Origin: Pseudomonas sp.
GTDB taxonomy: Bacteria; Pseudomonadota; Gammaproteobacteria; Pseudomonadales; Pseudomonadaceae
Direction: 5' to 3'
Length of the DNA stretch: 47,533 nt
Assembly: GCF_028293835.1 (NCBI RefSeq)
Contig: NZ_JAQGNX010000153.1
Coordinates: forward strand, 1-47,533
Shown: positions 9,014 to 19,098 of the stretch, in pieces
Layout: the number at the start of each line of letters is the position of its first letter
Position numbering within the stretch: position 1 is the first letter of the stretch
The notes under the pieces: model-generated
What the model was told of the DNA's origin: nothing
The model's input: the letters and a program-made list of their open reading frames with translations, nothing else
Databases searched by the model: none
Made by a program: the position numbers and the translations under genes

Positions 9014-9478
9014 ATGATCCGACTTGAAAATATCCTGACCCCCGGCCGTTCCATTGTGAACGTGCCGGGCGGCAGCAAAACAAAAGCACTCGAGCAAGTT
9101 GCCCATCTGATCGGCCGTGAAGTGCCCGATCTGAATTCGGGTGAAATCTACGAGAAACTGATTGCCCGTGAAAAACTTGGCTCGACAGGTTTCGGCAATG
9201 GCATTGCCATTCCTCATTGTCGCCTTACCGGCTGCAACGACCCCATCAGCGCCCTGATACACCTGGACGCTCCGATCGACTACGACGCCATTGATGGCGC
9301 GCCTGTCGATCTGTTGTTCGTGCTGCTGGTGCCGGAAGCCGCTACAGACGCACACCTGGCATTGTTGCGACAGATTGCCAGCATGCTTGATCGTAAAGAG
9401 GTGCGAGACAGGCTGCGTGGCGCGAAAAGCAATGAAGCGCTCTATCAAGTAGTTCTGGACGTGCAGAGCGGGCATTAG
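9014..9478 (+). CDS. ptsN: PtsN, EIIA component of the nitrogen PTS
   Basis: A 154-residue EIIA domain of the mannitol/fructose type. It is a regulatory end-point that accepts phosphate from NPr and controls, for example, potassium and carbon/nitrogen responses. The active histidine is His68 in [10 protein letters not shown], as in P. putida PtsN. The start is ATG 9014, giving [11 protein letters not shown]; a longer upstream reading would overlap hpf and is not supported. Its partner NPr is encoded two genes downstream. Confidence 0.95.
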   Translation: MIRLENILTPGRSIVNVPGGSKTKALEQVAHLIGREVPDLNSGEIYEKLIAREKLGSTGFGNGIAIPHCRLTGCNDPISALIHLDAPIDYDAIDGAPVDLLFVLLVPEAATDAHLALLRQIASMLDRKEVRDRLRGAKSNEALYQVVLDVQSGH

Positions 9479-9480
9479 TC

Positions 9481-10338
9481 ATGCGAATGATCATCGTCAG
9501 CGGTCGATCCGGCTCGGGTAAGAGCACGGCACTTAACGTGCTGGAAGACAGTGGCTTCTACTGCATCGACAATTTGCCGGCCGGCCTGCTTCCCGAGCTG
9601 GCTGATCGCGCGCTGATTCATACCGAACTGGCGGAACCGCTGATCGCCGTGTCCATTGACGCACGCAACCTGCCAAGCCATCTGTTTCGCTTCCCGCAAT
9701 TACTTGAAGAGCTTCGCAACCTTCACATCCAATGCGATGTGTTGTACCTGGACGCAGACGAAGAAACCTTATTAAAACGCTTCTCTGAAACCCGTCGACG
9801 CCACCCGCTGAGCAGTGCCAACCGCTCGCTGGCTGAAGCGATACGTGACGAAACCACCCTGCTCGGCCCGATCATCGACCTGGCCGACCTGAAGATTAAT
9901 ACGACGCATCTGAACCTGTACCAGCTGCGAGACACGATCAAGCTGCGCCTGCTGAACAAGCCGGAACCCGGTACGGCGTTTCTGGTGGAATCGTTTGGTT
10001 TCAAGCGCGGAATGCCGGTGGATGCCGATCTGGTATTCGACGTGCGCTGCTTGCCGAATCCATACTGGAAACCAGACCTTCGCGAGCAGTCAGGCCTCGA
10101 TCAGCCGGTGATCGACTATTTGGCCGCCCAGCCGGATGTCGAAGAAATGTTTCAGGACATCTACACCTATTTGAACAAATGGTTGCCGCGCTTTGCCGCC
10201 AGCAACCGTGCTTACGTCACTATTGCCATTGGCTGCACCGGCGGACACCACCGCTCTGTCTACCTGACCGAGCGCTTGGGCCAGATGCTGCAGCAATCCC
10301 TCAAGAACGTTCAGGTTCGCCACCGCGACCTCAACTGA
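9481..10338 (+). CDS. rapZ: RapZ, RNase adapter / P-loop nucleotide-binding protein
   Basis: A 285-residue protein of the RapZ/YvcJ family. It has an N-terminal P-loop GRSGSGKST (residues 8-16) and a conserved C-terminal domain with [19 protein letters not shown]. In E. coli RapZ senses glucosamine-6-phosphate and directs RNase E to the small RNA GlmZ. GlmY/GlmZ are not obvious here, so the target in this organism is unproved. It starts two bases after ptsN and is followed by ptsO. Confidence 0.94.
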   Translation: MRMIIVSGRSGSGKSTALNVLEDSGFYCIDNLPAGLLPELADRALIHTELAEPLIAVSIDARNLPSHLFRFPQLLEELRNLHIQCDVLYLDADEETLLKRFSETRRRHPLSSANRSLAEAIRDETTLLGPIIDLADLKINTTHLNLYQLRDTIKLRLLNKPEPGTAFLVESFGFKRGMPVDADLVFDVRCLPNPYWKPDLREQSGLDQPVIDYLAAQPDVEEMFQDIYTYLNKWLPRFAASNRAYVTIAIGCTGGHHRSVYLTERLGQMLQQSLKNVQVRHRDLN

Positions 10339-10354
10339 AAGGACTTCCATCGCG

Positions 10355-10627
10355 ATGCCCGTTCATCAAATCACCATCATCAACAAGCTTGGCCTGCACG
10401 CTCGTGCCGCCGCGAAATTCGTCGGCGTCGCGGGCAGATTTCCCTGCAAGATACGAGTCGGTCGCGACGCTGAAAGCATGGTCGACGGCAAAAGCATCAT
10501 GGCAGTCATGATGCTGGCCGCTGGCAAAGGCACTGATATCCATCTGCACACCGAAGGCGATGATGAACAAGCTGCTTTGGATGGTTTGATCGAGCTGATC
10601 AATAACCGGTTTGACGAAGGCGAGTGA
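10355..10627 (+). CDS. ptsO: NPr, HPr-like phosphocarrier of the nitrogen PTS
   Basis: A 90-residue HPr-fold protein. It carries phosphate from EI-Ntr (PtsP, not in this window) to PtsN. The phospho-accepting histidine is His15 in NKLGLHARAAAKF, and DGKSIMAVMMLAAGKG (from residue 44) matches the regulatory-site helix. It closes the rpoN cluster, and a REP doublet follows 62 bases after the stop. Confidence 0.95.
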   Translation: MPVHQITIINKLGLHARAAAKFVGVAGRFPCKIRVGRDAESMVDGKSIMAVMMLAAGKGTDIHLHTEGDDEQAALDGLIELINNRFDEGE

Positions 10628-10689
10628 ACTCCGCAGGCAATACCAAGGGATACCGGTGGGACCGGGGAACTGTGGATTACCCCACGACC

Positions 10690-10770
10690 CCTGTAGGAGC
10701 CAACTGGTTGGCGAGGCTTCATAACTGATACACCGCTCGGGCATTTCGCCAACCAGTTGGCTCCTACAGG
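10690..10770. repeat. REP doublet with perfect 25-bp inverted arms
   Basis: Bases 10690-10714 and 10746-10770 are exact inverted copies (core TGTAGGAGCCAACTGGTTGG, then CGA). Each arm is itself a short hairpin (CCAAC-TG-GTTGG). The linker contains CTGATACACCG, which recurs in the copy near 30452. It lies between ptsO and the convergent pmbA stop and could act as a transcript end barrier for both. Confidence 0.85.
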
Positions 10771-10780
10771 GAAGCGGTGA

Positions 10781-12127
10781 TTAGCTACCCGCCACCATCA
10801 TCCGTTCAATCAATATCGAGCCAGTGCGAATGTTGCTGCGCAGTTCAAGATCGCTGCCGATGGCGACGATTTGCTTGAACATGTCGCGCAAATTGCCAGC
10901 GATGGTCACTTCCTGAACCGGGAACTGTATCTCCCCGTTCTCGACCCAGAACCCGGCCGCTCCACGGGAGTAATCGCCGGTTACCATGTTCAACCCGCTG
11001 CCCATCAACTCTGTCACCAACAAACCGCGCCCCATGCGACGCAACAACGCCGCCTGATCTTCAATGCCGTGGGTCACAAACAGGTTGTGCACGCCGCCCG
11101 AGTTGGCGGTGCTCGGCAAGCCCAACTTGCGCCCGGAATACGTACCCAACACGTAGGACACCAGATCGCCATTTTCGACGAACGGTTTTGCATAAGTCGC
11201 CAGGCCGTCGCCATCGAACGCTGAACTGCCCATGCCGCGCATCAAATGCGGCCGTTCGTCCAGAGTCAGCCATTCAGGGAACAACCGTTGACCCATGGCA
11301 CCTTCAAGGAATGAAGACTTGCGATACAAGTTGCCGCCGGAAATCGCCGACAAGAAATGTCCCAACAGTCCACCCGCCAGTTCCGCCGAAAACAATACCG
11401 GGACTTCGCACGTAGGCACCGGACGCGCGCCCAACCGGCTGGCCGCGCGCTCGGCAGCGCGACGGCCGATGCTTTGAGCGTCCGCCAACAGCTCACCCTG
11501 GCGGCTCACGTCATACCAGTAATCGCGCTGCATCTGGCCATCGCCTTCAGCGATCATTACGCAACTCAGGCTGTGGCGAGTCGACGCTGATCCGCCGATA
11601 AAACCATGACTGTTGCCATACACGCGGCAGCCTTGGTGGGTATTCAGCGTGGTGCCGTCGGCGTTCTTGATCCGGCTGTCGGCGTCAAACGCTGCGGCTT
11701 CACAGATCAAAGCGCGTTCGATGGCCTGTTCTGGCGTGATGTCCCACGCATGAAACAGATCGAAATCCTGCAGATCCCTGGCCATCAGTGCCGCGTCGGC
11801 CAAGCCCGAGCTTTCATCTTCAGACGTGTGCTTAGCGATGGCCAACGCAGCAGCGACGGTCTCACGAATGGCATCGGCACCGCTGGCCGAGGTGCTGGCC
11901 GAGCCTTTGCGCTGCCCTACATATAAGGTGATACCGAACCCTTGGTCGCGATTGAACTCGACGGTTTCCACTTCGCGCTGCCGAACCGACGTCGACAATC
12001 CTTGTTCCAGCGACACCGCCACTTCGCAGGCACTGGCGCCTTGACGCTTGGCTTCGGCGAGGATTTGCTCGACCTGGTCCTGCAGTGCCGGCAAGGCCTG
12101 TGGGCCGACGCTTTGAGATTCACTCAT
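10781..12127 (-). CDS. pmbA: PmbA/TldE, subunit of the TldD-TldE metalloprotease
   Basis: A 448-residue member of the TldD/PmbA family. In E. coli TldD and TldE form a heterodimeric zinc peptidase that processes microcin B17 and degrades CcdA antitoxin. The TldE subunit lacks the HExxxH zinc motif, and none is seen here. Family features include EVETVEFNRDQGFGITLYVG, the segment around SSFLEGAMGQRLFP, and GNLRDMFKQIVAIGSDLELR near the C-terminus. I chose ATG 12127 (MSESQSVGP) because GGAG stands just upstream; an upstream start would add 11 residues with no better binding site. Confidence 0.92.
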   Translation of the reverse strand: MSESQSVGPQALPALQDQVEQILAEAKRQGASACEVAVSLEQGLSTSVRQREVETVEFNRDQGFGITLYVGQRKGSASTSASGADAIRETVAAALAIAKHTSEDESSGLADAALMARDLQDFDLFHAWDITPEQAIERALICEAAAFDADSRIKNADGTTLNTHQGCRVYGNSHGFIGGSASTRHSLSCVMIAEGDGQMQRDYWYDVSRQGELLADAQSIGRRAAERAASRLGARPVPTCEVPVLFSAELAGGLLGHFLSAISGGNLYRKSSFLEGAMGQRLFPEWLTLDERPHLMRGMGSSAFDGDGLATYAKPFVENGDLVSYVLGTYSGRKLGLPSTANSGGVHNLFVTHGIEDQAALLRRMGRGLLVTELMGSGLNMVTGDYSRGAAGFWVENGEIQFPVQEVTIAGNLRDMFKQIVAIGSDLELRSNIRTGSILIERMMVAGS

Positions 12128-12234
12128 GACTTTCTCCATCAAATTCTGCTTTCGGCACATGCCGAGTACCGACCGGGCCGGACAAGTGGCCCCTGACTGG
12201 TTATCATGGCGGCGATTATTAGCGGACTGCCCCC

Positions 12235-12756
12235 ATGGTTGATTCTTACGACGACTCCCTCGACGAGGGTAAAAGCAAAACTCAGGTCAAACGCGAGCTA
12301 CATGCTCTGGTTGACATGGGCGAGCGCCTGACCACACTCAAGCCTGACCTGCTGGCGAAGCTGCCCCTGACCGACGCCTTGCGCCGGGCCTTGGCTGAAG
12401 CGCCCAAGCACACGGCAAACATTGCGCGTAAGCGGCATATTCTGTTCATCGGCAAACTGATGCGCGATCAAGACCTTGACGCCATTCTGGTATTGCTCGA
12501 CCAACTGGATGCCTCCACTCGCCAATATAACGAACGCTTTCACGGCCTTGAACGCTGGCGTGATCGCTTGCTTGTCGGCACCGACGACGTGATTGAAAAG
12601 TTTGTCGGTGACTATCCGGATGCGGATCGTCAGCAACTGCGCTCGTTTATTCGCCAGGCTCAGCATGAGCTGGCGCAGAACAAGCCACCGGCTGCCAGCC
12701 GCAAACTGTTCAAGTACATCCGCGAGCTGGACGAGACACAACGCGGCCTGCGTTAG
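12235..12756 (+). CDS. darP: DarP (YjgA/DUF615), ribosome biogenesis protein
   Basis: A 173-residue, strongly charged, helical protein of the YjgA/DUF615 family. DarP associates with late 50S assembly intermediates. Family features are [20 protein letters not shown] near the N-terminus and [15 protein letters not shown] in the middle. It is divergent from pmbA (108-base gap between the starts) and convergent with tldD. The ribosome binding site before ATG 12235 is weak. Confidence 0.9.
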   Translation: MVDSYDDSLDEGKSKTQVKRELHALVDMGERLTTLKPDLLAKLPLTDALRRALAEAPKHTANIARKRHILFIGKLMRDQDLDAILVLLDQLDASTRQYNERFHGLERWRDRLLVGTDDVIEKFVGDYPDADRQQLRSFIRQAQHELAQNKPPAASRKLFKYIRELDETQRGLR

Positions 12757-12764
12757 TCGTCGAC

Positions 12765-12796
12765 CCGGGGCGGGCGTTTTCATGCCCCAACCCCGG
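12765..12796. terminator. GC-rich hairpin between convergent darP and tldD
   Basis: CCGGGG (12765-12770) pairs with CCCCGG (12791-12796), and an inner GGGC/GCCC pairing extends the stem. It lies between the darP stop (12756) and the tldD stop (12804) and could end transcription in both directions, though there is no T-tract. Confidence 0.4.
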
Positions 12797-12803
12797 CTCA
12801 CGT

Positions 12804-14249
12804 TCAACCGCCGGTACCGCCTACGGTGATTGCATCGATCTTCAAAGTCGGCTGGCCTACGCCTACCGGTAATGACTGACCGTCTTTGCCACAGGTGCCC
12901 ACACCGCTGTCCAGTGACAGGTCGTTACCCACCATCGACACGCGACTCATGGCTTCCGGCCCGTTGCCAATCAAAGTAGCGCCTTTGACCGGTGCGGTGA
13001 TTTTGCCGTCTTCGATCAAATACGCTTCGCTGGTGGAAAACACGAACTTGCCGCTGGTGATGTCCACTTGTCCACCGCCCAGGTTGGCGCAGTAGATGCC
13101 GCGCTTCACCGAGGCGATGATTTCCGCAGGATCGCTCTGCCCAGCCAGCATGTAAGTGTTGGTCATGCGCGGCATCGGCAGGTGTGCATAGGACTCACGG
13201 CGACCATTGCCGGTGCGGGCGACACCCATCAGCCGCGCATTCAACTTGTCTTGCATGTAGCCCTTGAGCACGCCATTTTCGATCAGCGTCGTGCATTGGG
13301 TCGGAGTGCCCTCATCGTCCACGGACAACGAACCACGACGACCGGCCAATGTGCCGTCATCGACGATGGTGCACAGACTGGACGCAACCATTTCACCCAT
13401 GCGTCCGCTGTAAGCGGAGCTGCCTTTACGATTGAAATCGCCTTCCAGACCATGGCCGACCGCTTCGTGCAACAGCACGCCAGACCATCCAGGCCCGAGA
13501 ACCACAGGCAATGTGCCAGCCGGCGCCGGAATCGCTTCGAGGTTAACCAATGCCTGACGCAGCGCTTCACGGGCGTAGCCCATGGCCCGGTCGTCGCTGA
13601 GGAAATAACGGTAATCGGTACGCCCGCCGCCGCCATGGCCGCCGCGCTCACGTCGTCCATTCTGTTCGACGATGACGCTAACGTTAAAGCGCACCAGCGG
13701 ACGCACGTCGGCCGCCAGGCTGCCGTCGGTGGAAGCCACCAGAATTCGTTCCCAGACGCCGGCCATGCTGACCGTCACTTGCTGGATGCGTGAGTCCAGC
13801 GCTCGGGTTGCGACGTCGATCCGCTTGAGCAGTTCGACCTTCTCGGCGCGGGTCATGACTTCCAGCGGGTTATCCGGCGCGTATAGCTGCGCCACGTCTT
13901 GGGTGGTGAACGCCTTGACCGTGCCTTCTTGCCCGGCACGGGAAATCGAGCGAGCAGCACGCGCGGCCAGGCTCAGCGCTTCATGGGTAATGGTGTTGCT
14001 GTAGGCAAAACCGGTTTTCTCGCCCGACTGCGCTCGCACGCCGACGCCTTGATCGAGGTTAAAACTGCCTTCCTTGACGATGCCGTCTTCCAATGCCCAG
14101 GATTCGGAGATCTGCCCTTGAAAATACAGGTCAGCCGCATCGATCCCGGGTCCGGCCAGCTCGCCGAGCACCGACTGCAAGCTGTCGAGGCTAAGGCCGC
14201 CGGGCGCTAAAAGGTGTTCGCTGACAGAGGACAAATCGCTCATATTCAC
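12804..14249 (-). CDS. tldD: TldD, catalytic subunit of the TldD-TldE metalloprotease
   Basis: A 481-residue zinc peptidase subunit. The HExxxH motif is HEAVGH (His261, Glu262, His266) within [19 protein letters not shown] glycine-rich GGHGGGG precedes it. Its partner PmbA is encoded nearby, with only darP between them. ATG 14249 overlaps the stop of the upstream nitrilase-like gene by four bases (ATGA), which supports that start over an ATG two codons later. Confidence 0.95.
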   Translation of the reverse strand: MNMSDLSSVSEHLLAPGGLSLDSLQSVLGELAGPGIDAADLYFQGQISESWALEDGIVKEGSFNLDQGVGVRAQSGEKTGFAYSNTITHEALSLAARAARSISRAGQEGTVKAFTTQDVAQLYAPDNPLEVMTRAEKVELLKRIDVATRALDSRIQQVTVSMAGVWERILVASTDGSLAADVRPLVRFNVSVIVEQNGRRERGGHGGGGRTDYRYFLSDDRAMGYAREALRQALVNLEAIPAPAGTLPVVLGPGWSGVLLHEAVGHGLEGDFNRKGSSAYSGRMGEMVASSLCTIVDDGTLAGRRGSLSVDDEGTPTQCTTLIENGVLKGYMQDKLNARLMGVARTGNGRRESYAHLPMPRMTNTYMLAGQSDPAEIIASVKRGIYCANLGGGQVDITSGKFVFSTSEAYLIEDGKITAPVKGATLIGNGPEAMSRVSMVGNDLSLDSGVGTCGKDGQSLPVGVGQPTLKIDAITVGGTGG

Positions 14250-15097
14250 TCCGAAGTGTGCACAGGCCGCACGGCGTCCTGCGAAAAAAATCGCCGGTGA
14301 CTGGACACCGGCATCCGCGCCCTGATGGACGTCTGTTCATCGCTATTGCGCTCGGCCAGCAGCACCGCTTCACCCTGGGCTCGTTCGGCCAACACCCGGC
14401 CCCAAGGGTCGATGATTGCCGCATGCCCGTAAGTTTCCCGAGGTCCAGGGTGTACGCCGCCCTGTGCCGCTGCCAGCACATAACACTGGGTTTCTATGGC
14501 TCGTGCCCGGATCAAAATGTCCCAATGCGCAGCACCGGTCACGGCGGTGAACGCCGACGGCGCAGTAATCAATTCGGCACCCGCTTCACGCAGTGCGGTG
14601 TACAGCTCTGGAAAACGCAGGTCGTAACACACGCTCAGACCCAGGCGCCCTACCGGTGTGTCCGCCACCACCACGCTATGACCGTGAGCGTAGTCATCGG
14701 ATTCACGGTATCGGCCACGGCTATCGGCAACGTCCACATCGAACAGGTGCAGCTTGTCATACCGTGCCACCTGCTCGCCGTGTTCATCCACCAGCAATGA
14801 GCACGCCGTTACTTTGCCCTGCGGCCGATCATTCGGTGGCAGCGGCAATGTACCGGCAACTATCCATAACTTGAGGTCGCGAGCGGCCAGTTTCAACCAT
14901 GGGAGAATAGGGCCTTCGCCTTGAGCCTCGGCGCGACCGATATCGGCGACGTCTCGACGGCCCATTGCCGCGAAGTTTTCTGGCAGCACCGCAAGGCGCG
15001 CGCCAGAGGCGGCGGCCTGTTCAAGCAGACGACGGGCTTGGGCAAGATTGGCCAGCACATCGCTCTGACTGACCATTTGAATCACCGCAAAAGACAT
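14246..15097 (-). CDS. Carbon-nitrogen hydrolase (Nit1/omega-amidase-like)
   Basis: A 283-residue nitrilase-superfamily amidase. The Glu-Lys-Cys triad is visible: Glu40 in VLPENFAAM, Lys in [11 protein letters not shown], and Cys in [13 protein letters not shown]. The sequence is closest in style to Nit1/YbeM-like proteins, which hydrolyse deaminated glutathione or small omega-amides; the substrate here is not proven. I chose ATG 15097 because GGAG stands six bases before it; upstream starts at 15118 or 15136 lack one. It lies between yhdP and tldD on the same strand. Confidence 0.85.
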   Translation of the reverse strand: MSFAVIQMVSQSDVLANLAQARRLLEQAAASGARLAVLPENFAAMGRRDVADIGRAEAQGEGPILPWLKLAARDLKLWIVAGTLPLPPNDRPQGKVTACSLLVDEHGEQVARYDKLHLFDVDVADSRGRYRESDDYAHGHSVVVADTPVGRLGLSVCYDLRFPELYTALREAGAELITAPSAFTAVTGAAHWDILIRARAIETQCYVLAAAQGGVHPGPRETYGHAAIIDPWGRVLAERAQGEAVLLAERNSDEQTSIRARMPVSSHRRFFSQDAVRPVHTSE

Positions 15098-15155
15098 GGC
15101 TCGCTCCAGACTAGACATGCGGCCACTGTACTCCAACCCGTGCTATTGGTGTTTT

Positions 15156-18100
15156 TCAAGGTTTAAGGAATGTGATTTTCGGCTCTTTGACCGGCCCCTG
15201 AACGCTGTATTGAACGCTGGCAAACCGGGCGACCCGGTCACCTAACAGCTTGTCGACGATAAACAGAGCGCCCCCAATGGCTGGCGCACCGATGAGCAAT
15301 GCGGCAATGGGCAGGTTATTGGTAACCGGCAACGCCACGAGCAACGTCGCATCGACTCGGTCCTTGACCATGTCCAGGGTGCCATCGAGTTCAATGTTGC
15401 TTGACGGCCCTTTCATGGTGATCGGATCACGCGTCACGTACACGCCGTCACTGGCTACCAGCAGGCCTTTAACCTGATCGTAGCTCAGGCCTTTGCCAAG
15501 CAAATCGGAGAAATCCAGGCGCAGCCGCCGACCGATGGAATTGAAGTTCAGCAGACCAAAGATTCTGAGCGCCTGGGCACTGCCTTCCACTTCGACGAGC
15601 TGCCCACGGCGCAACGTAGCGTCCAGGCTTCCCGAATAGGTCTTGACCCCAATCCAGGCGGGCGAACCCGGCCAGCGGCCATCCACATTGAGCTCAAACG
15701 ATTCGCTGGTCACCGAGGGCGCAAAACCCCAGCCCTTCAAGACATCTGCCAGGTTTTTACCGTCGACCACGCCTTTGTACCAACTGCTGGTCGATCCCGG
15801 TGTCCCTTCCCAAGCGCCCTCACCCTGCAACAACATGCCTTTGAGGCCCAGGCTTAAATCAGACAGTCGCGTCCCGGTCGGGGTTGGGCGCGCTTTCAAC
15901 GACCAACCGCCAATCAATTGATCGCCCTGATACAACTGAGTGATCTTGATGTCCATCGCCGGGATCAATTTCGGGTCCACGCTTGCCAGCGGGTCAGGAG
16001 CGTTTTCCACGACCGCGGCAGCAGGATCGGCCGCAGGCAATTTAACGTACAGCAGGTCAATATTCATCGGCGTGGTCTTGGCGTCGGGCAGGTTAGCCGT
16101 GCCTTTGAGCAACGAACTGTCAATCGCCAGCGCCCATGCGGACTCTTTACGATCCAGTTGCACACTGACGTTGTCCAGAGTCGAGCCCATGACGCTCAGC
16201 TTTGCGATCTGCAAGTCTGCATTACTTAGCAACTGCTTGGCACTGCCGCCAGGATCATCGCCGGCATAGCGATCAACCATGTTTTTCCAAGGCGTAACGT
16301 CGAGTTCCGACAACACCCCTCGCACTCTCAACCCCTTGGCCTCCGGAACAACCGCGCCACCTTTGCCGAGAAACAGTTCTCCCCGTCCGTCCGCGATCTT
16401 TCCGGCAGGCGAAGCGAATGCAAGGTTGGCTAGGTCGCCATACGTCAGCCAAAGGCGCCGCTCCGGCCCCTGCAAGGTCATGCGGAATTGGCTGTCGCGC
16501 AGCACCTCCGGGCCCTTGCCAAACGGCGCAGGCAAGTCGATGGTCAATCCTTTGAGGTTTGAGTCAACCTTTAGCTGGCTGTCGGCTCCGCCGAGGGTGA
16601 GCTGTAATTGGTAAGGCATCTCACCCGAGACCGGCATGGGTTGAGTATCGCCCAGCCACTCCGCAAGACGCTTTTGGCCGACGTTGCCACTGGCGGCGAT
16701 TCGACTAACGATCGCCCCTGGCTTGCCTTCGGCGAAAATCTGCGCAGTTATCGGACGCTCAAATGCCTGGGCCCGAATGTCGTTACCGCTGAGGCCCTTG
16801 GCGTTGTCAAAGCGAAACGAGCCCTTGAGCTGAGTCAAATCCAGTGACGGATTGGCCAATCGCAAACGTGCAGCATCGGTGGCGAAATCCACGAGAATTT
16901 TAGGTTCTTCGCCCTTTCCCAAAGGTATGTCCAATGCGAGCTTGCCTTGCAACGGACCGTCGCCCTGCCACCCTGCAAAGGTATCTGCGGTGCCAATCGG
17001 CGCCTCTTGGAGAATTTTAACGCCGTCACCGAGAGCGCCGGCAAAATCACCGTTGACCAGCAAGTGGCTGTTCTTTCCCGGTTGCGCATGGGGGATATTG
17101 ACCAGGACGTTGCTGACCTGGGTGTTGAGCAAACTGCCTTTACTGGCCTTGACGCGAACACCCGCGTTATCGACAAATACCTTGCCCGTCACGCCGGTCA
17201 GCGTTGGCCAACCTGGTTGAAACGCCAATGACGCGTCGTGGACGTTGAAAAACAGGCTGATGCTACGCGCCGCGTCAACGGCATCGTGCTCCAGGGAGCC
17301 TTGATACTGGAAGTAGCCTTGATCGACCGCACCGCCGAGAATGGCTGTGCGCAACCATTCGTCCAGTGCAGGGCTGAGCACTGCCGGTAAATATTTCCCG
17401 GTGTAACGACCATCGCCATCGACCAGCCCGACCCGCAGGTCCATGTAGTCTTCCAGGGGCGAGTTGAAGTGCAGGCGGATCAGGAAATCGCTTGCGATCT
17501 TCCCTTCGTCACCCAGCACCTTGATGTACGGGGCAATCAGGGTGAAGCCTTGCTGGTCGAGCTTCCAGGTCAGGCGGGCGTTGGCCTTCTGGTATTTCCA
17601 CGGGTGGGCGAAAATCGGGTACAGGTGAAGCATGAAGTCATCGGTATCCAGGCGCAGTTCGCCCTGGCCCAGATCACCGCTGATGCTGCCGCTGACATTT
17701 CCGGCGGCGGGTGCGCCGTGATAGGCGTTGAAGCCGATTTTGTCGAGGTTTGCCGCAAAACTGAAACGTTTATCGCCCTCGGCCTGTGGCCGGTAATCGA
17801 GCAGAACATTGCGCAGTCCGCCGGTCACTTTCAGGTTATCCAGCACCACCATCAGTTGATCCGGCAGCGGTGCCAAGGCATCAAGAATAGGCGTGACAGG
17901 CGTCAAGTCGAGACGATCAGCCTGAATATGCCAAAGCTCGTCATCTTTACCCGTACCTGACTGCCGCAGCTGGATCCGGCTCTCCCAACGTTGCTCACCC
18001 AGGTTCATGGCCAGGGATTCAAGCGACACGGTAAAGCCATCGTCACCACGCTGGAGCCACGCGTTGAGCGCCAGATTGCTGATTTTGGCTGGCTTGCGGT

Positions 18101-18953
18101 CGGCGTAAGCACCGGTGATCTGCGGCGCGTTGAGCCGGGCGACGGCACTTTGCAGTGTGCCTTTGCCCCAACTCAGCCAAAACTCTCCGCCCGCCTTGAG
18201 CGTGGACAGTTTCCAGTTGTGCATCAGGCTGGCTGGCAACCAGTGTGCCCAATCGCTTTGCGGCAGGCTCAAGTAAGCATCGGCTTCGCCTTCACGCCAA
18301 TTTTGCGGCTGCACCCGCGAACGCAGGTTCAGCGCCATTGGCTGACCATCCGGCAAGGTCAAGCGGGCGTCCAATCGTTGGTTATCGCCGGCCGTTTCGA
18401 GGGTGAAGCTGACGTAAGTAAGCGTGAGCGGCGCCTGACCATAAGGCTGCAACGTGACTTGGCTGTCGAGCAGCGACAAACGCGTCACAGCCTTGATTTG
18501 CGTCAGCAACTGCTCTGGATCGAACGGTTTATCGTCTTTGACCGGCAAGCCCTGCATCGCCCAATGACCGCTCGGGTCTTCTTTCAGGCTGAGTTGCAGG
18601 CCATCCAATTCAAGGTGGGCAATACGCACTTCATGGGCCACAAGGCTGGCCCACAGATCGGGAACTGCCGTTACATGGTCCAGGCGCAGCGCGTTGGCGC
18701 CTTCTCCCACGATCACATCGTGGGCCAACAGTATCGGTGCGAAACCGCTCCATCGGCCTTCAAGGCTGCCGATGCTCAAGGGCATATCCAGCGCAGTGCG
18801 GGCTTTGGTTTGTATTTCAGAGCGATATTCAGCGACCAGCGGCACCAATTGACGCCCAACACTCACGTAAAGGGCCGTCAGCACCAAAAACAAGGCGCAG
18901 GAACCCAGACCCAAACGAATCAAAATACTCAGAGTCCGTGTCAGCCGGCCCAT
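15156..18953 (-). CDS. yhdP: YhdP, AsmA-like envelope lipid transport protein
   Basis: A 1265-residue AsmA-superfamily protein (TIGR02099/DUF3971 type). One N-terminal transmembrane helix (about residues 9-31) anchors a very long periplasmic beta-rich body. YhdP, TamB and YdbH are thought to bridge the periplasm and move phospholipid to the outer membrane. The C-terminal AsmA_2 part includes GQLVEVEGSAQALRIFGLLN and LRLDFSDLLGKGLSYD. Its presence in the same window as mla and lpt makes this a strongly envelope-biased region. It lies 145 bases downstream of rng. Confidence 0.92.
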   Translation of the reverse strand: MGRLTRTLSILIRLGLGSCALFLVLTALYVSVGRQLVPLVAEYRSEIQTKARTALDMPLSIGSLEGRWSGFAPILLAHDVIVGEGANALRLDHVTAVPDLWASLVAHEVRIAHLELDGLQLSLKEDPSGHWAMQGLPVKDDKPFDPEQLLTQIKAVTRLSLLDSQVTLQPYGQAPLTLTYVSFTLETAGDNQRLDARLTLPDGQPMALNLRSRVQPQNWREGEADAYLSLPQSDWAHWLPASLMHNWKLSTLKAGGEFWLSWGKGTLQSAVARLNAPQITGAYADRKPAKISNLALNAWLQRGDDGFTVSLESLAMNLGEQRWESRIQLRQSGTGKDDELWHIQADRLDLTPVTPILDALAPLPDQLMVVLDNLKVTGGLRNVLLDYRPQAEGDKRFSFAANLDKIGFNAYHGAPAAGNVSGSISGDLGQGELRLDTDDFMLHLYPIFAHPWKYQKANARLTWKLDQQGFTLIAPYIKVLGDEGKIASDFLIRLHFNSPLEDYMDLRVGLVDGDGRYTGKYLPAVLSPALDEWLRTAILGGAVDQGYFQYQGSLEHDAVDAARSISLFFNVHDASLAFQPGWPTLTGVTGKVFVDNAGVRVKASKGSLLNTQVSNVLVNIPHAQPGKNSHLLVNGDFAGALGDGVKILQEAPIGTADTFAGWQGDGPLQGKLALDIPLGKGEEPKILVDFATDAARLRLANPSLDLTQLKGSFRFDNAKGLSGNDIRAQAFERPITAQIFAEGKPGAIVSRIAASGNVGQKRLAEWLGDTQPMPVSGEMPYQLQLTLGGADSQLKVDSNLKGLTIDLPAPFGKGPEVLRDSQFRMTLQGPERRLWLTYGDLANLAFASPAGKIADGRGELFLGKGGAVVPEAKGLRVRGVLSELDVTPWKNMVDRYAGDDPGGSAKQLLSNADLQIAKLSVMGSTLDNVSVQLDRKESAWALAIDSSLLKGTANLPDAKTTPMNIDLLYVKLPAADPAAAVVENAPDPLASVDPKLIPAMDIKITQLYQGDQLIGGWSLKARPTPTGTRLSDLSLGLKGMLLQGEGAWEGTPGSTSSWYKGVVDGKNLADVLKGWGFAPSVTSESFELNVDGRWPGSPAWIGVKTYSGSLDATLRRGQLVEVEGSAQALRIFGLLNFNSIGRRLRLDFSDLLGKGLSYDQVKGLLVASDGVYVTRDPITMKGPSSNIELDGTLDMVKDRVDATLLVALPVTNNLPIAALLIGAPAIGGALFIVDKLLGDRVARFASVQYSVQGPVKEPKITFLKP

Positions 18954-19098
18954 TTCAGCGGACCTTCCAGGCTAAAAATTGCACGTTTGCCGGGCGCATC
19001 CGCGCTGTCATCGGGGGAGTCGGGGATTGCTCATTCGCCACGCATAAATCTCATTAGAAGGCTTCCTGCCATTTGTTCTGAACATGACGCGTCGCTTA

